Positions 7,108-16,674 are shown, counted from the first letter of the stretch. The stretch: 36,906 nucleotides of DNA from Candidatus Protoclostridium gallicola (GCA_904387375.1 CAJFLE010000012.1:1-36906); one strand, 5' to 3'. Made by a program: numbers and translations. Notes: generated by a model from the sequence alone, not told the origin.

Positions 7108-8508
7108 TCAGATATAATATTCGGGCTTCTTAGCCGCCGAACGTACTTCGGCGAGCTTTTCTTCATAGCCCTTGCGGCCGAGCATCGCGAACGTGGCTTT
7201 CTTGCCTTCCTCGACGCCGGGCTGGTTGAACGTATTGATGTTGAGATACGCGCCGGCGAAAGCCGTTTCGTACATATAGTAAGCGAGAAGCTCGCCTACC
7301 GTTTCCTCGTTCACTTCGGGAAGAGTGACCGTAAAGCTCATTCTGCCCGCCTTGCGCAGCGCGTATTCGGTGGCGACGCGCTCTGCGTTGAGCAGTTCGC
7401 CCATCGTGTGGCCTTTGAGGAAGTCGCAGGCGTCGATGTCGGGATCGGAAGGAATGGCGACGTCGTTTCTGAATTTATCCACGGCGAGGAAGGTCACGAC
7501 TTTGTCGTAAGGGCCTTCGGTGTACAGCTGCACCTGCGAGTGCTGGTCGGTGACGCCGAGCGCCTTCGCGGGAGTCTGGCCGACGTTGACGGTCTTGCCG
7601 TCCTTGTCCTTGGCCTTGCCCAGCGACTCCGCCCAGATCTGGCAGTAGAAGTCGGACATGTATTTCAGGCTGTCGGCATACGGCATCATGACGCTGATGT
7701 TCGCGCCCTTTTCCATTGCCATGCACTGAAGGAATGCGGTCATGAGCGCGGGGTTCTTCTTGATATCGGAAACCCTGCACGCTTCGCTCATCTCTTTCGC
7801 GCCCGCGAGCAGTTTCTTTATATCGATGCCCATGACGGCGAAAGGCACGAGGCCGACGTTGGAAAGCACGGAGAAACGGCCGCCCACGCCGGGACCGATG
7901 CCGTATGTGTCGAAGCCCTCTTTCTGCGCGAGCGCGTACAGCGTGCCTTTGCCTATCGTCGTCGTCGCGATGAAGTGCTTTCTTGCCTCTTCCTTGCCGA
8001 CGGCTTTCTTCATGAGATCGTAGAGCACGAGGAACTGCGCCAGCGTTTCGCTTGTTTCGCCGCTCTTGGTGATGACGTTGAAGTACGTCGTTTTCAGATC
8101 TATAAGACCGAGAAGGCCGTGCATTCTTTCGGGGTCGATATTGTCCTCGATGTACAGCTTGGGCAGGCCGGCGCTTTTAAGCGCGGAAGCGGGCTGTTCG
8201 TTGAGGCGCATATCGAGCAGAGCCTGCACTACGGAAATGGGACCGAGCGCGCTGCCGCCGATGCCGAGCACGACGAACGCCGACGCCTTCTTGCGGATTT
8301 CGGACATTTTTGCGATCATGCCGTCCAGCGACGAATAGTCGATGTAAGGCAGCTCGCTCCATTCCTGCCAGCCTTTGCCGCAGTTAGCCAGCACGTCTTC
8401 GAACGCCGCGCCGATCCTGCCGGCATTCTCGCCGAGTTTGCCTGCGTCGATACCGCGGTCGCCGATCACGTCGGCCATCATGTTGTTGTAGTCGAACCTG
8501 AGTTTCAT
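7108..8508 (-). CDS. pgi: Glucose-6-phosphate isomerase
   Basis: Interconverts glucose 6-phosphate and fructose 6-phosphate. Its 466 residues match the short form of Bacillota. Seen are the first sugar-isomerase domain with VLGIGGSALGP (substrate phosphate loop), VITKSGETSETLAQF (second phosphate-binding SIS motif), GVGGRFSVLSNVGL, and the C-terminal DQHSQVQLYTEGP with the catalytic region. AGAGGAGAG lies seven bases before the ATG. It is the first gene of the leftward pgi-isomerase-pgk run. No strong promoter was evident in the 95 bases upstream, which hold the hpf terminator-like hairpin. Confidence 0.97.
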   Translation of the reverse strand: MKLRFDYNNMMADVIGDRGIDAGKLGENAGRIGAAFEDVLANCGKGWQEWSELPYIDYSSLDGMIAKMSEIRKKASAFVVLGIGGSALGPISVVQALLDMRLNEQPASALKSAGLPKLYIEDNIDPERMHGLLGLIDLKTTYFNVITKSGETSETLAQFLVLYDLMKKAVGKEEARKHFIATTTIGKGTLYALAQKEGFDTYGIGPGVGGRFSVLSNVGLVPFAVMGIDIKKLLAGAKEMSEACRVSDIKKNPALMTAFLQCMAMEKGANISVMMPYADSLKYMSDFYCQIWAESLGKAKDKDGKTVNVGQTPAKALGVTDQHSQVQLYTEGPYDKVVTFLAVDKFRNDVAIPSDPDIDACDFLKGHTMGELLNAERVATEYALRKAGRMSFTVTLPEVNEETVGELLAYYMYETAFAGAYLNINTFNQPGVEEGKKATFAMLGRKGYEEKLAEVRSAAKKPEYYI

Positions 8509-8564
8509 ATATCTCTCCTCTTTAAGAAAAAAGTATGCATAGCCCGAAAGAAGCCGTTACGGCA

Positions 8565-8590
8565 ATAAAACACCCCGCAGGATGTTTTAT
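8565..8590 (-). terminator. Terminator-like hairpin between hpf and pgi
   Basis: ATAAAACA (8565-8572) pairs with TGTTTTAT (8583-8590) around a GC core. On the minus strand the GC core is followed by TTTTATT, which suits an intrinsic terminator for hpf, although part of the T-run lies within the stem. Confidence 0.45.
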
Positions 8591-8603
8591 CGCTCCTATT
8601 CAA

Positions 8604-9137
8604 TTATACGTTGGCTTCTATAATGCCGTAGTTGCCGTCGTTGCGCTTATAGATGACGTTGACCTTGTCGGTCGCCTTGTTGAGGAAAACGTAGAAGGAA
8701 TGGCCGATAAGCTCCAGCTCCGCCATCGCTTCGATCTCGTCCATAGCGGTAAGGTCGAAAGACTTCGTCCTGACGATTTCGCTCGTCTGCTTCTCTTCCG
8801 CCTTGATATTTTCGACGATAACTTTCTGTCTGAATTTCTTGCTCTTGCTCGCAAGAATGGTGTGATGTTTCTTTATCTGCTTTTCGAGTTTGGGAATGAC
8901 GATATCGATGAGGTCGTACATCGTCTGCCCCACTTCACCGGAAACTTCCGCACGAAGCACCGTACTGCCGAGGAAAATGGTAAGCTCCATCGTCTCGATA
9001 TTCTTGGACTCGCGCATCATGACCTTGACGGTCACGTCTTCGTCGAAGTACTTATCCAGACGCTGGATCTTCTTGTCAATCACTTCTTTGAGCGATTCTT
9101 TTGCCTTGTAGTTCTTGCTTTGGTAGTCGATACGCAT
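8604..9137 (-). CDS. hpf: Ribosome hibernation-promoting factor, long form
   Basis: Binds the small ribosomal subunit and drives 100S dimer formation in stationary phase or stress. Residues 1-100 form the S30AE domain (MRIDYQSKNYKAKESL, Lys/Arg-rich helix, VTVKVMMRESKNIETMELTI), and the C-terminal 60 residues are the dimerisation tail of long HPFs (ELIGHSFYVFLNK, NVIYKRNDGNYGIIE). The start at 9137 follows AAGGGGGA by about nine bases. An in-frame ATG at 9182 is excluded because it lies upstream of the -10 box at 9169-9174. The final length of 177 residues is normal. It is a single-gene unit with its own promoter. Confidence 0.95.
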   Translation of the reverse strand: MRIDYQSKNYKAKESLKEVIDKKIQRLDKYFDEDVTVKVMMRESKNIETMELTIFLGSTVLRAEVSGEVGQTMYDLIDIVIPKLEKQIKKHHTILASKSKKFRQKVIVENIKAEEKQTSEIVRTKSFDLTAMDEIEAMAELELIGHSFYVFLNKATDKVNVIYKRNDGNYGIIEANV

Positions 9138-9168
9138 AATGCAAATCCCCCTTGTTGGTATTGTATAC

Positions 9169-9197
9169 AGTATACCACACAAGAGGGATTATGTCAA
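9169..9197 (-). promoter_or_regulatory. Sigma-A promoter of hpf
   Basis: On the minus strand TTGACA (9197-9192) and TATACT (9174-9169) are 17 bases apart. Transcription should start near 9162, giving a leader of about 25 bases. Confidence 0.85.
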
Positions 9198-9334
9198 TAA
9201 TCTTTACCGACTTAAGGCCGGATTTAATGCGGCACGGGAGCGCCCCGCCCGCAGGAGGAGAGACAGGGCGCGCCCGAACGCAATCGCTTTACGGATCAGC
9301 CGTCTCTGCGGCCGGTTCCGATGAACGCACTAAC

Positions 9335-9769
9335 TCAGTCGCGGCGGCCGAAGTCGAAGAACGCTCCGACGGCTACGGCGATCTCCGCGACGAACGTAAA
9401 TATCATGCTCACAACGCCGGTAGTGAAGGCGTTCAATGCAAGCACGTTTGCGGAGTCGTAAGAGAACAGCGTGGCCGCGACATCGACTCTGCTGCCCAGC
9501 ATGCCGGCGAACAGAAGCGCAAGCAAAACCACGGCAGCGAGCAGCGGAAGCAGCGTCCACAACGCGTTGCCGAATCTGCCCGACGCATACGCGCCGAATG
9601 CGATAAGCACCGCCGCCGCGATGCCGGCGAATATGTATCCGCCCGCGCCGTACACTGCATATCCCTGTACTCCCGAACTGACGCCGAAAAGGATGACCAC
9701 TACGACGGCGAACACGGCAGCCGCGGCGAAAATCCAGAACGAAGCTTTCTGTCTGGCGAAAAAGCTCAT
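9335..9769 (-). CDS. Small four-helix membrane protein next to the GH3 hydrolase
   Basis: A 144-residue protein with four clear hydrophobic helices at about residues 10-30, 40-60, 68-90 and 105-135, separated by short loops such as SSGVQGYAVYGAGG and YASGRFGNAL. The first loop before helix 1 (MSFFARQKAS) is basic, suggesting both termini are cytoplasmic. No family was recognised. It starts one base after the stop of the hydrolase, with the ribosome site AGGGAGGTG inside the last hydrolase codons, so the two are translationally coupled. It may help insert or hold the hydrolase at the membrane, or be an unrelated passenger; the sequence does not decide. Confidence 0.8.
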   Translation of the reverse strand: MSFFARQKASFWIFAAAAVFAVVVVILFGVSSGVQGYAVYGAGGYIFAGIAAAVLIAFGAYASGRFGNALWTLLPLLAAVVLLALLFAGMLGSRVDVAATLFSYDSANVLALNAFTTGVVSMIFTFVAEIAVAVGAFFDFGRRD

Positions 9770-9770
9770 A

Positions 9771-10925
9771 TCATTTCACCTCCCTGCGTTTTTTGATCGA
9801 ACCGATTACGTATAGCGCAGCGGACGCCGCGGCGAGCACGCCGAACACGACTATCATGCTTATATACGCGCCGCGCCACCAGGTCATCTGCCATACGGCG
9901 TGCGACGTGGAGTTATACATGTTCATCAGGTTACTCTGGCAGAACACCCACAGCACGTTGTGCGCCGCATGCTTGAGCGCCTCGAGCATTGTTGCGTCGT
10001 TTTCGTACAGCCCGGGCGAAGGCGTAACGCCGTCGGCAAGGCTTTCATACTGACTGAAACCGCTGGGCGTGTGACCGCGGCGCACGTCATAGCCCGTCGT
10101 GCCCGCATACGCTATCGCCGTGAACAGATCGAAGTCGTCGGAAATATCGGTGACCGCATAGCCGTGGAAGCCCCACTCGTTCTGCAGAATATCCGTCATA
10201 AGCTCGCGGCTCGCCGTGCACTCGACGGGGCCGATCTTGCTGAACGAAACCATCAGTCCGAGCATGCCTACGTCGCGTTCTTCTATCTCGTCGTATTTTG
10301 TGGCTTCGAACGCTATCTGGAAGGCGCGGAGTTCGACTTCTCTCGCACGCTGCTCGGTCATGAACGGCGCGACGCCCTTGCGGTTGGTTTCCTGGTCGTT
10401 GAACGCGAAGTGCTTGGGCGCGGCGATGAGACCGTAATCGAGCGCGCCTATGGCGAATTCCATCGCCACGTTGCCGCAAAGCACGGGATCTTCGGAATAG
10501 TAGTCGCCGTTGCGTCCGTTGTAAGGATGGCGGTGAGTGTTAAGTCCGGGGCCCCAGAGTATGGGCATGCCTACCATAAGCGCCTGCAAGCCTACCATCT
10601 CGCCAAGTTCGCGCTGAAGGTCGGGATCGAACGAGGAAGCGACGAGCGGACCGCAGCCGAACACTTCCATTTCGTAATCGGCGTTGGGATCGGACTTATC
10701 GTTCTCGGTGGCTATCGTCCAGGGAGCTTCCGGAGTGTTCGTCTGGAAAAGCTGCAGATCGACGCCGTTGCCCGAGTTCTCGGTCAGAGAAGCCTCGAGG
10801 AAGCCTACGGATTCGATGGTACGGAAGCTGTTGCCGCAGCTGGCGATGACGCCCATGCACTCTTCTATAGACATCTGTGCAATGAGGTCGTCCCATCTCG
10901 GGTCGTCGAATTCGGCGAACTTCAT
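9771..10925 (-). CDS. Permuted GH3 hydrolase, catalytic-barrel half (downstream of a frameshift)
   Basis: This 384-residue frame encodes the GH3 TIM barrel and a C-terminal membrane helix. Motifs: WGPGLNTHRHPYNGRN and YYSEDPVL (substrate loop), APKHFAFNDQETNR (the conserved Lys-His pair), and WGFHGYAVTD with the expected nucleophile Asp. A helix at about 350-375 is followed by KKRREVK. The reading frame is really open upstream to about 10984 (GDDTSDILFDRDNGIHFSEM), so the apparent ATG at 10925 is probably internal. That ATG has no ribosome site and overlaps the upstream stop as ATGA. Restoring one base in the A-run at 10984-10987 joins it to the upstream half as one enzyme of about 1,090 residues. 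If the lesion is real, a complete enzyme would not be made. Confidence 0.85.
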   Translation of the reverse strand: MKFAEFDDPRWDDLIAQMSIEECMGVIASCGNSFRTIESVGFLEASLTENSGNGVDLQLFQTNTPEAPWTIATENDKSDPNADYEMEVFGCGPLVASSFDPDLQRELGEMVGLQALMVGMPILWGPGLNTHRHPYNGRNGDYYSEDPVLCGNVAMEFAIGALDYGLIAAPKHFAFNDQETNRKGVAPFMTEQRAREVELRAFQIAFEATKYDEIEERDVGMLGLMVSFSKIGPVECTASRELMTDILQNEWGFHGYAVTDISDDFDLFTAIAYAGTTGYDVRRGHTPSGFSQYESLADGVTPSPGLYENDATMLEALKHAAHNVLWVFCQSNLMNMYNSTSHAVWQMTWWRGAYISMIVVFGVLAAASAALYVIGSIKKRREVK

Positions 10926-13003
10926 TTCGGAGAAATGTATGCCGTTGTCCCGGTCGAACAGTATGTCCGAAGTATCGTCGCCGTTTTGATCGTATACAGC
11001 TTGCCGTTGATCTGATCGAGCATCTCGTCGGTAGCCGTCATGTTCGTATACTCGACGGGATAAGTACCGCTCCAGTTGCTGCGGGACAGGTACGTCACCT
11101 TTCCGGGCTCGAAATAATTCCAGTCGGCATATTCGAGGTGATTGGACACCTTCACGCCCGCTTTGGATACGGAGAACGTCGTATCGTCCACCGCGCCCGA
11201 ACCCGCATAATCGTAAGCATATTCGAACGTTTTGGATGCGTCGCCGTCATAGTCCATCTTGCCCGACGTATTTGACACGGTCTTGCCCTGCGCCGCAAGA
11301 ATATTGTTGAGCGCGTCGTGCGCACCGTTGCCGATTGCGAAATAATAATCGCCTTCGTCGAGTATGTAAGTGCCCTTCGTGCCGTCGCCGTTGTCGTGCG
11401 TGCTGTCATAGCTTGCAAGGTTCTGCAGATCCACCTTTATGGTCAGCGTTTCCGAATCGCCGGGATCGAGCACGTCCGTTTTATCGTATGCGAGCAGCTG
11501 GATCGCGGATTTCTCCACGCCGTTCTGCTTATACGGCGCCTGGCCGTACAGCTGCACGTTACACGCCGCGGGCACGCCCGTGTCGCTGTTCGTTACCCTG
11601 ACGGTAAACGTCATCGTAAAATCGTGCGCGCCATGCTCGATTTCGGGCCGGCCGACGAGTTCCTGCGTGAAGTCGGAATACGACATGCCGTAGCCGAAGC
11701 CGTATGCCACTTCTTCGGTATAATTCCAGTTGCCCGACGACGCCACCGCGCCTGCCGCAGAATCCGCGTTGCCGCGGCCTTCGATTATGTCGTTGTAACG
11801 AGTTTCGTAATATCGGTAGCCCACGTATATGCCTTCTGCTTCTATAACGTATTTTGCGTTATTTCCGCCGTTGCTCGCCTGCCGCGTGTAATCCGATTCG
11901 GGGTTAGCGAGCGTATAGTCGCCGAAGTTGACCATTGCGGGATGGGACATTCCTTTTTCCGCATAAATGTCGTACAGACTGCCGGACGGGCTGACCCTGC
12001 CGCACAGAATGTCGGCGATACCCAGCGTACCGTAGTTACCGGGGTGTCCCACCCACAGCACCGAGTCCACCTTGTCGTTGTCTTTAAGTTCGCCTATTTC
12101 CATGGGCGAGGTGCAGTTGAGCAGCACGATGACTTTTTCGAAGTGCTCGGCCGCCTTGTCTATTATATCTCTCTCGTTGGTCGTAAGCTCGAGCGGTTCT
12201 TCCGCGCCGAGACCCTCCGCCACGCCGCCGCGTTCGTAGTCGCGGTTCTCGCCGCCGGGACGGCCGATAACGACAATCGCCGCGTCGCCGTATTCCCCGA
12301 AGCTGCTTTCGTAGTCCGGATCGACGGCTTCGATGTCCGCGATCGACGGTTCTTTGGGATCATAAGGCCCGGAATAGAAACCGCTGCTCGTCAGACGCCA
12401 CGGTCCGGTAAGAGTCTGCTGGCAGGTTTCGTTGAGCGTATCGTAATTTTCGATCATGGTGGGATTGAGCTTAAAGCCCGCGCCCTCGAAATCGTAATCG
12501 GTCAGCGTCGTGAACGTGCCGGAAGCGGAATTAGCCGGATCGTTGAAATCCGTACGGCTTTCGCCCAGCGCCTCTTCCAGCGTTATGACGGGGCCGCGTA
12601 TGGGCATGCCCTGTCCCGCGCCGTGTATCATGACGTGGCTGCGCAGACCGAGCAGCGTAACGGACGACCCGCTCGCGAGAGGCAGCGCCTCGTCCGCTCC
12701 GCCTCCTCCGTTTTTAAGCAATACGGCTCCGCCCGAAGTCTGACGGCGACCGTAATCTATGAATTTCTGTATGAGCTTCTGCGAGTTACCGCTTCCGTCT
12801 TCGTTCAGGACGTCCTCGGGCGGAGTGAACGCGCTGTAAAGCGTGCCGTCGTCCGTGGACTCTATGACTTCGCTGCGCGTGCCAAGGAAATTATCGATCT
12901 GCGACCGGAACGATTCCAGAACGATAGCAGCCGTAATCGCGATAGACAGCAGCACTGCAAAAACGAGCACCAAGCCGCGCCAAAGTCTGATTTTTTCAAT
13001 CAT
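10922..13003 (-). CDS. Permuted GH3 hydrolase, N-terminal half (alpha/beta and FnIII-like domains), frame disrupted
   Basis: A 693-residue frame. A basic start (MIEKIRLWRGL) and one membrane helix (10-33) are followed by a GH3 alpha/beta sandwich domain at about 90-430 (GAVLLKNGGGGADEALPLAS, DAAIVVIGRPGGENRDY, VDSVLWVGHPGNYG, AEGIYVGYRYYETRY, YGFGYGMSYSDF). An FnIII-like domain follows at about 440-560 (FTMTFTVRVTNS, DEGDYYFAIGN). In most GH3 enzymes this part comes last, so the order is circularly permuted, as in some Ruminococcus and Butyrivibrio enzymes. After TIK the frame changes: the last 16 residues are unrelated, while the -1 frame continues with typical GH3 sequence into the barrel at 9771-10925. 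A good ribosome site (AAGGAGGAAGA) precedes the ATG. The two membrane helices would leave the catalytic part outside the cell. Confidence 0.88.
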   Translation of the reverse strand: MIEKIRLWRGLVLVFAVLLSIAITAAIVLESFRSQIDNFLGTRSEVIESTDDGTLYSAFTPPEDVLNEDGSGNSQKLIQKFIDYGRRQTSGGAVLLKNGGGGADEALPLASGSSVTLLGLRSHVMIHGAGQGMPIRGPVITLEEALGESRTDFNDPANSASGTFTTLTDYDFEGAGFKLNPTMIENYDTLNETCQQTLTGPWRLTSSGFYSGPYDPKEPSIADIEAVDPDYESSFGEYGDAAIVVIGRPGGENRDYERGGVAEGLGAEEPLELTTNERDIIDKAAEHFEKVIVLLNCTSPMEIGELKDNDKVDSVLWVGHPGNYGTLGIADILCGRVSPSGSLYDIYAEKGMSHPAMVNFGDYTLANPESDYTRQASNGGNNAKYVIEAEGIYVGYRYYETRYNDIIEGRGNADSAAGAVASSGNWNYTEEVAYGFGYGMSYSDFTQELVGRPEIEHGAHDFTMTFTVRVTNSDTGVPAACNVQLYGQAPYKQNGVEKSAIQLLAYDKTDVLDPGDSETLTIKVDLQNLASYDSTHDNGDGTKGTYILDEGDYYFAIGNGAHDALNNILAAQGKTVSNTSGKMDYDGDASKTFEYAYDYAGSGAVDDTTFSVSKAGVKVSNHLEYADWNYFEPGKVTYLSRSNWSGTYPVEYTNMTATDEMLDQINGKLYTIKTATILRTYCSTGTTAYISPK

Positions 13004-13082
13004 TATTCTTCCTCCTTGAAATTTTTACGTCAATCCACCGGATACTTAGTACACAATTATATCCGAGCTTTTTAACACCGTA

Positions 13083-13110
13083 ATTATAACATACCCCCCC
13101 CCAGTGTAAG
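13083..13110 (-). promoter_or_regulatory. GH3 promoter with a nine-G run in the spacer
   Basis: On the minus strand CTTACA (13110-13105) and TATAAT (13088-13083) are 16 bases apart, and nine consecutive G residues (13102-13094) fill most of the spacer. Adding one G would give the optimal 17. Homopolymer slippage could therefore tune expression of the GH3 operon. Confidence 0.5.
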
Positions 13111-13159
13111 AAGTTATCCACTGTGCGGAAATCGTTCGGTTTCGGGTCTTTTTCAAGAC

Positions 13160-13200
13160 AAAAAAAGGCGGGAGTCGCTCACGAAGGAGCGGCTCCCGCC
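13160..13200 (-). terminator. Intrinsic terminator of the ctsR-clpC operon
   Basis: A 14-bp stem (13167-13180 with 13187-13200, one G-T wobble) around a six-base loop is followed on the minus strand by TTTTTTT. It lies 28 bases past the clpC stop codon. Confidence 0.92.
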
Positions 13201-13227
13201 GCGGATAAGGCCGATTATTTTATGCCG

Positions 13228-15657
13228 TCAGGATATTATCACCTTGCCGTCCGCATAATCGACGGTTGCGGTGCTGTTATCTTTGATTCTGCCCGTAAGC
13301 AGCGCTTCGGCAAGCGCGTCCTCGATGGTCTGCTCGATTATTCTGCGCAGAGGACGGGCGCCGTATTCGGGATCGTAGCCGTTCTTGATGACGTACTCCA
13401 CGATCGCCGGAGTGTAGCGTATGCTTATGTTCCTGTCCGTAAGCTTCTTGGTGACCTTGCGCATCATGATGTCCGCAATCGCCTTGATATTCTCCTCGGT
13501 CAGATGCTTGAAGTAGCAGATGCAGTCTATCCTGTTGAGGAATTCGGGACGGAAGTGGCGTTTGAGCGCCGCGGAGAGTATATCCTCTTCCTTCTGCTCG
13601 TCCTGCGCCTGGCTGCCGGTAAACCCGATCGCGCGCGTGGTTTTGAGCTCGCTCACGCCCACGTTGGACGTCATGATGATTATGGTGTTCTTGAAATCCA
13701 CGAGTCTGCCCTGCGAATCCGTCAGACGGCCTTCGTCGAGGATCTGGAGCAGAATGTTGTATACGTCCGGATGCGCCTTTTCGATCTCGTCGAACAGCAC
13801 TACGGAATAGGGCTTTCTGCGCACCTGCTCGGTGAGCTGTCCGCCGTCGTCGAAGCCGACGTATCCCGGAGGCGCGCCTATGAGCTTGCTCACGCTGTGC
13901 GACTCCATATACTCGGACATATCTATACGGATGATGTTGTTCTCGTCGTCGAACATCGCGGCGGCAAGCGCTTTGGTAAGCTCCGTCTTGCCCACGCCGG
14001 TAGGACCGAGGAACAGGAAGGTGCCAATAGGACGCTTGGGATCTTTCAGTCCGGCGCGCGCACGGCGTATCGCTTTCGCGACGCTCTCGACGGCGGCGTC
14101 CTGACCGACGACGCGCTCGTGAAGTATCTTTTCGAGGTTGTTGAGACGCTCGGTTTCGGTTTCGCTCAGCCGCGTGACGGGGATCTTCGTCCACTTGGAC
14201 ACGACCTCGGCGATCTCCTCCGCGCCTATGGAATTGTTGGCGCTGGATTTCCATTCCGACTTGCGGCGCTGGATTTCCTTGTCAGTTTCGTCGCGGAGCA
14301 CCTTGTATTCGTCCGCCTTGATATAGTCCTCGTTGCGCTTTGCGATCTCGATATTGTTCTGATACTGGGCGATTTTGTCTTCGAGATCCTTGACATCGGG
14401 CGGCAGCTTGTTGCTGTTGACCTTGGCGCGGCTGGCCGCTTCGTCTATAAGGTCGATGGCCTTGTCGGGCAGGAATCTGTCCGAAATGTACCTGTCGGAC
14501 AGGTTGGCCGCGGCGACTATGGCCTCGTCGCTTATTTTGATCTTATGGAACGCTTCGTAATTGGGACGTATGCCTTTGAGTATCTCGATGGTCTGCTCCA
14601 CCGTGGGCGGATTGACGATGATGGGCTGGAAGCGGCGTTCGAGCGCCTTGTCCTTTTCGATGAACTTGCGGTACTCGTCCGTCGTCGTCGCGCCTATCGT
14701 CTGCAGCTCGCCGCGCGCGAGATAAGGTTTGAGCATATCCGCGGGCGTGACTTCGCCTTCCTTGCCGCCCGCCTGAGCAAGCGTATGCATCTCGTCTATG
14801 AACACGATGATGTTGCCCTGCTGGATGATGGCGTCGATGGCGGATTTAAGCCGCTGCTCGAGCTCGCCGCGGTATTTGGTGCCTGCGACGAGGCTGCCTA
14901 TATCCAGCGCGAAAATTATCTTGTCTTTGAGCAGTTCGGGCACGTTGCCTGCGACTATCTCGCGGGCAAGACCCTCGACGACCGCGGACTTGCCCACGCC
15001 GGGCTCGCCTATCAGCACGGGGTTGTTCTTGGTCTTGCGGCACAATATCTCTATTATGCGCTCGATCTCCTCCTGTCTGCCGATGACCGGATCGATCTTA
15101 TTGTCGCGGGCGCGCTGGGTGAAGTCCACGCCCAGGTCGGCAAGCTGCTGCGGCAGCGTGGATTTAGCCGCGCCCCTGCCCGACTGGCTGCTCTGTATAT
15201 TTCTTATGTTTTCGAGAATATTGTTGATGTTCATGCTCCTGTCGAGATTGTTCAGCATGGCCTGCACGCTGATATTCCGGCTCAGGAACTTATACATCGA
15301 CGAATTCTTGTACAGCACGGACGCGAGAAGCAGGTGCTCGGTGTATATGCAGTCCTTTTTGCATATAAGCGCTATCTGGCGCGCGTCGTTGAACATGAGC
15401 TTGGTTTCGTCCGATTCCTCGGGCTCCGAAAGCGTGTCGACGACTTCGAGTTTGCCTATTTCCGCAACTATGGACGCGGGCAGCAGTCCCTCGCTGTGCA
15501 GGATTTCCGAGCACACGCAGTTTCTGTTATACATTGCGTAAATCAGATGTATGGGCTCGACGTACCTGTTTCTGTACTGTACGGCCAGCTGATGAGCCAT
15601 GTCCCGGCTGGCTTTCACGTTTTCGGACATGGGAAAGTTTTCGTAATAATCATCCAT
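13228..15657 (-). CDS. clpC: ATP-dependent Clp protease ATP-binding subunit ClpC
   Basis: An 809-residue Hsp100 unfoldase that feeds substrates, including arginine-phosphorylated ones, to ClpP. The N domain (1-145) has two Clp repeats. AAA-1 shows [26 protein letters not shown] and [10 protein letters not shown]. The middle domain is present in its short ClpC form at about 405-460. AAA-2 shows [31 protein letters not shown] and the pore loop [13 protein letters not shown]. The length is normal. AAAGGAGGTGAATATTT precedes the ATG. It is the last gene of the ctsR-mcsA-mcsB-clpC operon and is repressed by CtsR through the operator at 17737-17760. Confidence 0.97.
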   Translation of the reverse strand: MDDYYENFPMSENVKASRDMAHQLAVQYRNRYVEPIHLIYAMYNRNCVCSEILHSEGLLPASIVAEIGKLEVVDTLSEPEESDETKLMFNDARQIALICKKDCIYTEHLLLASVLYKNSSMYKFLSRNISVQAMLNNLDRSMNINNILENIRNIQSSQSGRGAAKSTLPQQLADLGVDFTQRARDNKIDPVIGRQEEIERIIEILCRKTKNNPVLIGEPGVGKSAVVEGLAREIVAGNVPELLKDKIIFALDIGSLVAGTKYRGELEQRLKSAIDAIIQQGNIIVFIDEMHTLAQAGGKEGEVTPADMLKPYLARGELQTIGATTTDEYRKFIEKDKALERRFQPIIVNPPTVEQTIEILKGIRPNYEAFHKIKISDEAIVAAANLSDRYISDRFLPDKAIDLIDEAASRAKVNSNKLPPDVKDLEDKIAQYQNNIEIAKRNEDYIKADEYKVLRDETDKEIQRRKSEWKSSANNSIGAEEIAEVVSKWTKIPVTRLSETETERLNNLEKILHERVVGQDAAVESVAKAIRRARAGLKDPKRPIGTFLFLGPTGVGKTELTKALAAAMFDDENNIIRIDMSEYMESHSVSKLIGAPPGYVGFDDGGQLTEQVRRKPYSVVLFDEIEKAHPDVYNILLQILDEGRLTDSQGRLVDFKNTIIIMTSNVGVSELKTTRAIGFTGSQAQDEQKEEDILSAALKRHFRPEFLNRIDCICYFKHLTEENIKAIADIMMRKVTKKLTDRNISIRYTPAIVEYVIKNGYDPEYGARPLRRIIEQTIEDALAEALLTGRIKDNSTATVDYADGKVIIS

Positions 15658-15672
15658 AAATATTCACCTCCT

Positions 15673-16674
15673 TTATTTGGTGACAACCGACGAAATAACG
15701 TCGGACGCGAGTTTCGCGCGGCAGATGTCGCGTTCCTCGGGGTCCATGTTTTTGCCGGCTTTAAGCATAAGATTCGCGGGACGGCTGTCGCTGACGAGAG
15801 CGTCCAGCTTTGTCCCGTTCTCGCACCTTAAGAACCCGTAATATACTCCGAGTCTGACGAGCGCGAATTTTTCCATGAATTCCTTTGCGCTGAGAGCGTA
15901 CGCGTTGGTCATGACGCCGTATGCGCGCATTATTGCGTCGCGCACCGCGGTGCCGTTGGATTCGAGCAGCGCTTTGCGCGCGGTGATTTCGTTCTTTTCT
16001 ATCTGATCGACGGCGCTGGACACGTTGCGGAGTATGTCCTCCTCGCTGAGTCCGAGCGTCTTCTGGTTGGAAACCTGATACAGATATCCCTCGCTGTCGC
16101 TGCCCTCGCCGTATTCGCCGCGCACGGTCATGTCGAAACGCGACACTGCGTTCATGCAGTTTTCCAGCGAATGCGTAAGGCTGAGTCCGGGCAGGAACAT
16201 GAGCGCCGAAGCGCGCATGCCGGTGCCGACGTTGGTCGGGCAGGCGGTAAGATAGCCGAGACGTGGGTCGAAGGCTATTTTGTTGCCCGCCGAAATCATG
16301 TCGTCCACGTCGTTTATCCTGCGGTACGCCTCGCCGAGCCGCTTGCCGGGCAGTATGCACTGAGCGCGGATATGATCCTCCTCGTTGACCATGACCGAAA
16401 TGTCGTTGGCCTTGTTGACGATCGCCGCGGCGTATCTGTTGCCGTGGAGCAGGTCGTCGCTGATGAGATGAAGCTCTTTGAGCGCCTCGCCCTGCAGGTC
16501 GGACATATCCGAGATACGCATTATGGAGTATTTCTCCGAGCTCTGCGACAGCGCCGAATATACCTTCTGCGTTATCGCGAGCGAGCTTTCGCTGTCGAGA
16601 TGCGCCGGGAATTTATAGCCCGCGAAGTTGCGCGCCAGCCGTACGCGGCTGGATATGACTACGTTGTTTTCCAT
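15673..16674 (-). CDS. mcsB: Protein-arginine kinase McsB
   Basis: Phosphorylates arginine side chains to mark proteins for ClpCP and to inactivate CtsR. Its 333 residues have the phosphagen-kinase catalytic fold: VVISSRVRLARNFAGYKFPAHL at the N-terminus (nucleotide-binding SRVRLARN), VNEEDHIRAQC (the conserved acidic EED pair), GYLTACPTNVGTGMRAS (catalytic Cys loop) and SNQKTLGLSEEDIL. The length is slightly short of the usual ~355. The ATG overlaps the McsA stop by one base (TAATG), showing coupled translation. Confidence 0.96.
   Translation of the reverse strand: MENNVVISSRVRLARNFAGYKFPAHLDSESSLAITQKVYSALSQSSEKYSIMRISDMSDLQGEALKELHLISDDLLHGNRYAAAIVNKANDISVMVNEEDHIRAQCILPGKRLGEAYRRINDVDDMISAGNKIAFDPRLGYLTACPTNVGTGMRASALMFLPGLSLTHSLENCMNAVSRFDMTVRGEYGEGSDSEGYLYQVSNQKTLGLSEEDILRNVSSAVDQIEKNEITARKALLESNGTAVRDAIMRAYGVMTNAYALSAKEFMEKFALVRLGVYYGFLRCENGTKLDALVSDSRPANLMLKAGKNMDPEERDICRAKLASDVISSVVTK

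Noticed and set aside
9138-9182. Upstream start for hpf
   Set aside because: It lies upstream of the -10 box at 9169-9174, so it cannot be in the transcript; the S30AE domain begins at the later ATG.
10980-10995. Programmed -1 frameshifting in the GH3 gene
   Set aside because: The sequence C AAA ACG is not a canonical slippery heptamer and no strong downstream stem-loop was noted; an indel or assembly error is simpler.
13123-15831. 902-codon plus-strand frame opposite clpC
   Set aside because: Antisense shadow of clpC. It runs across the operon terminator and has no ribosome site or recognisable domain.
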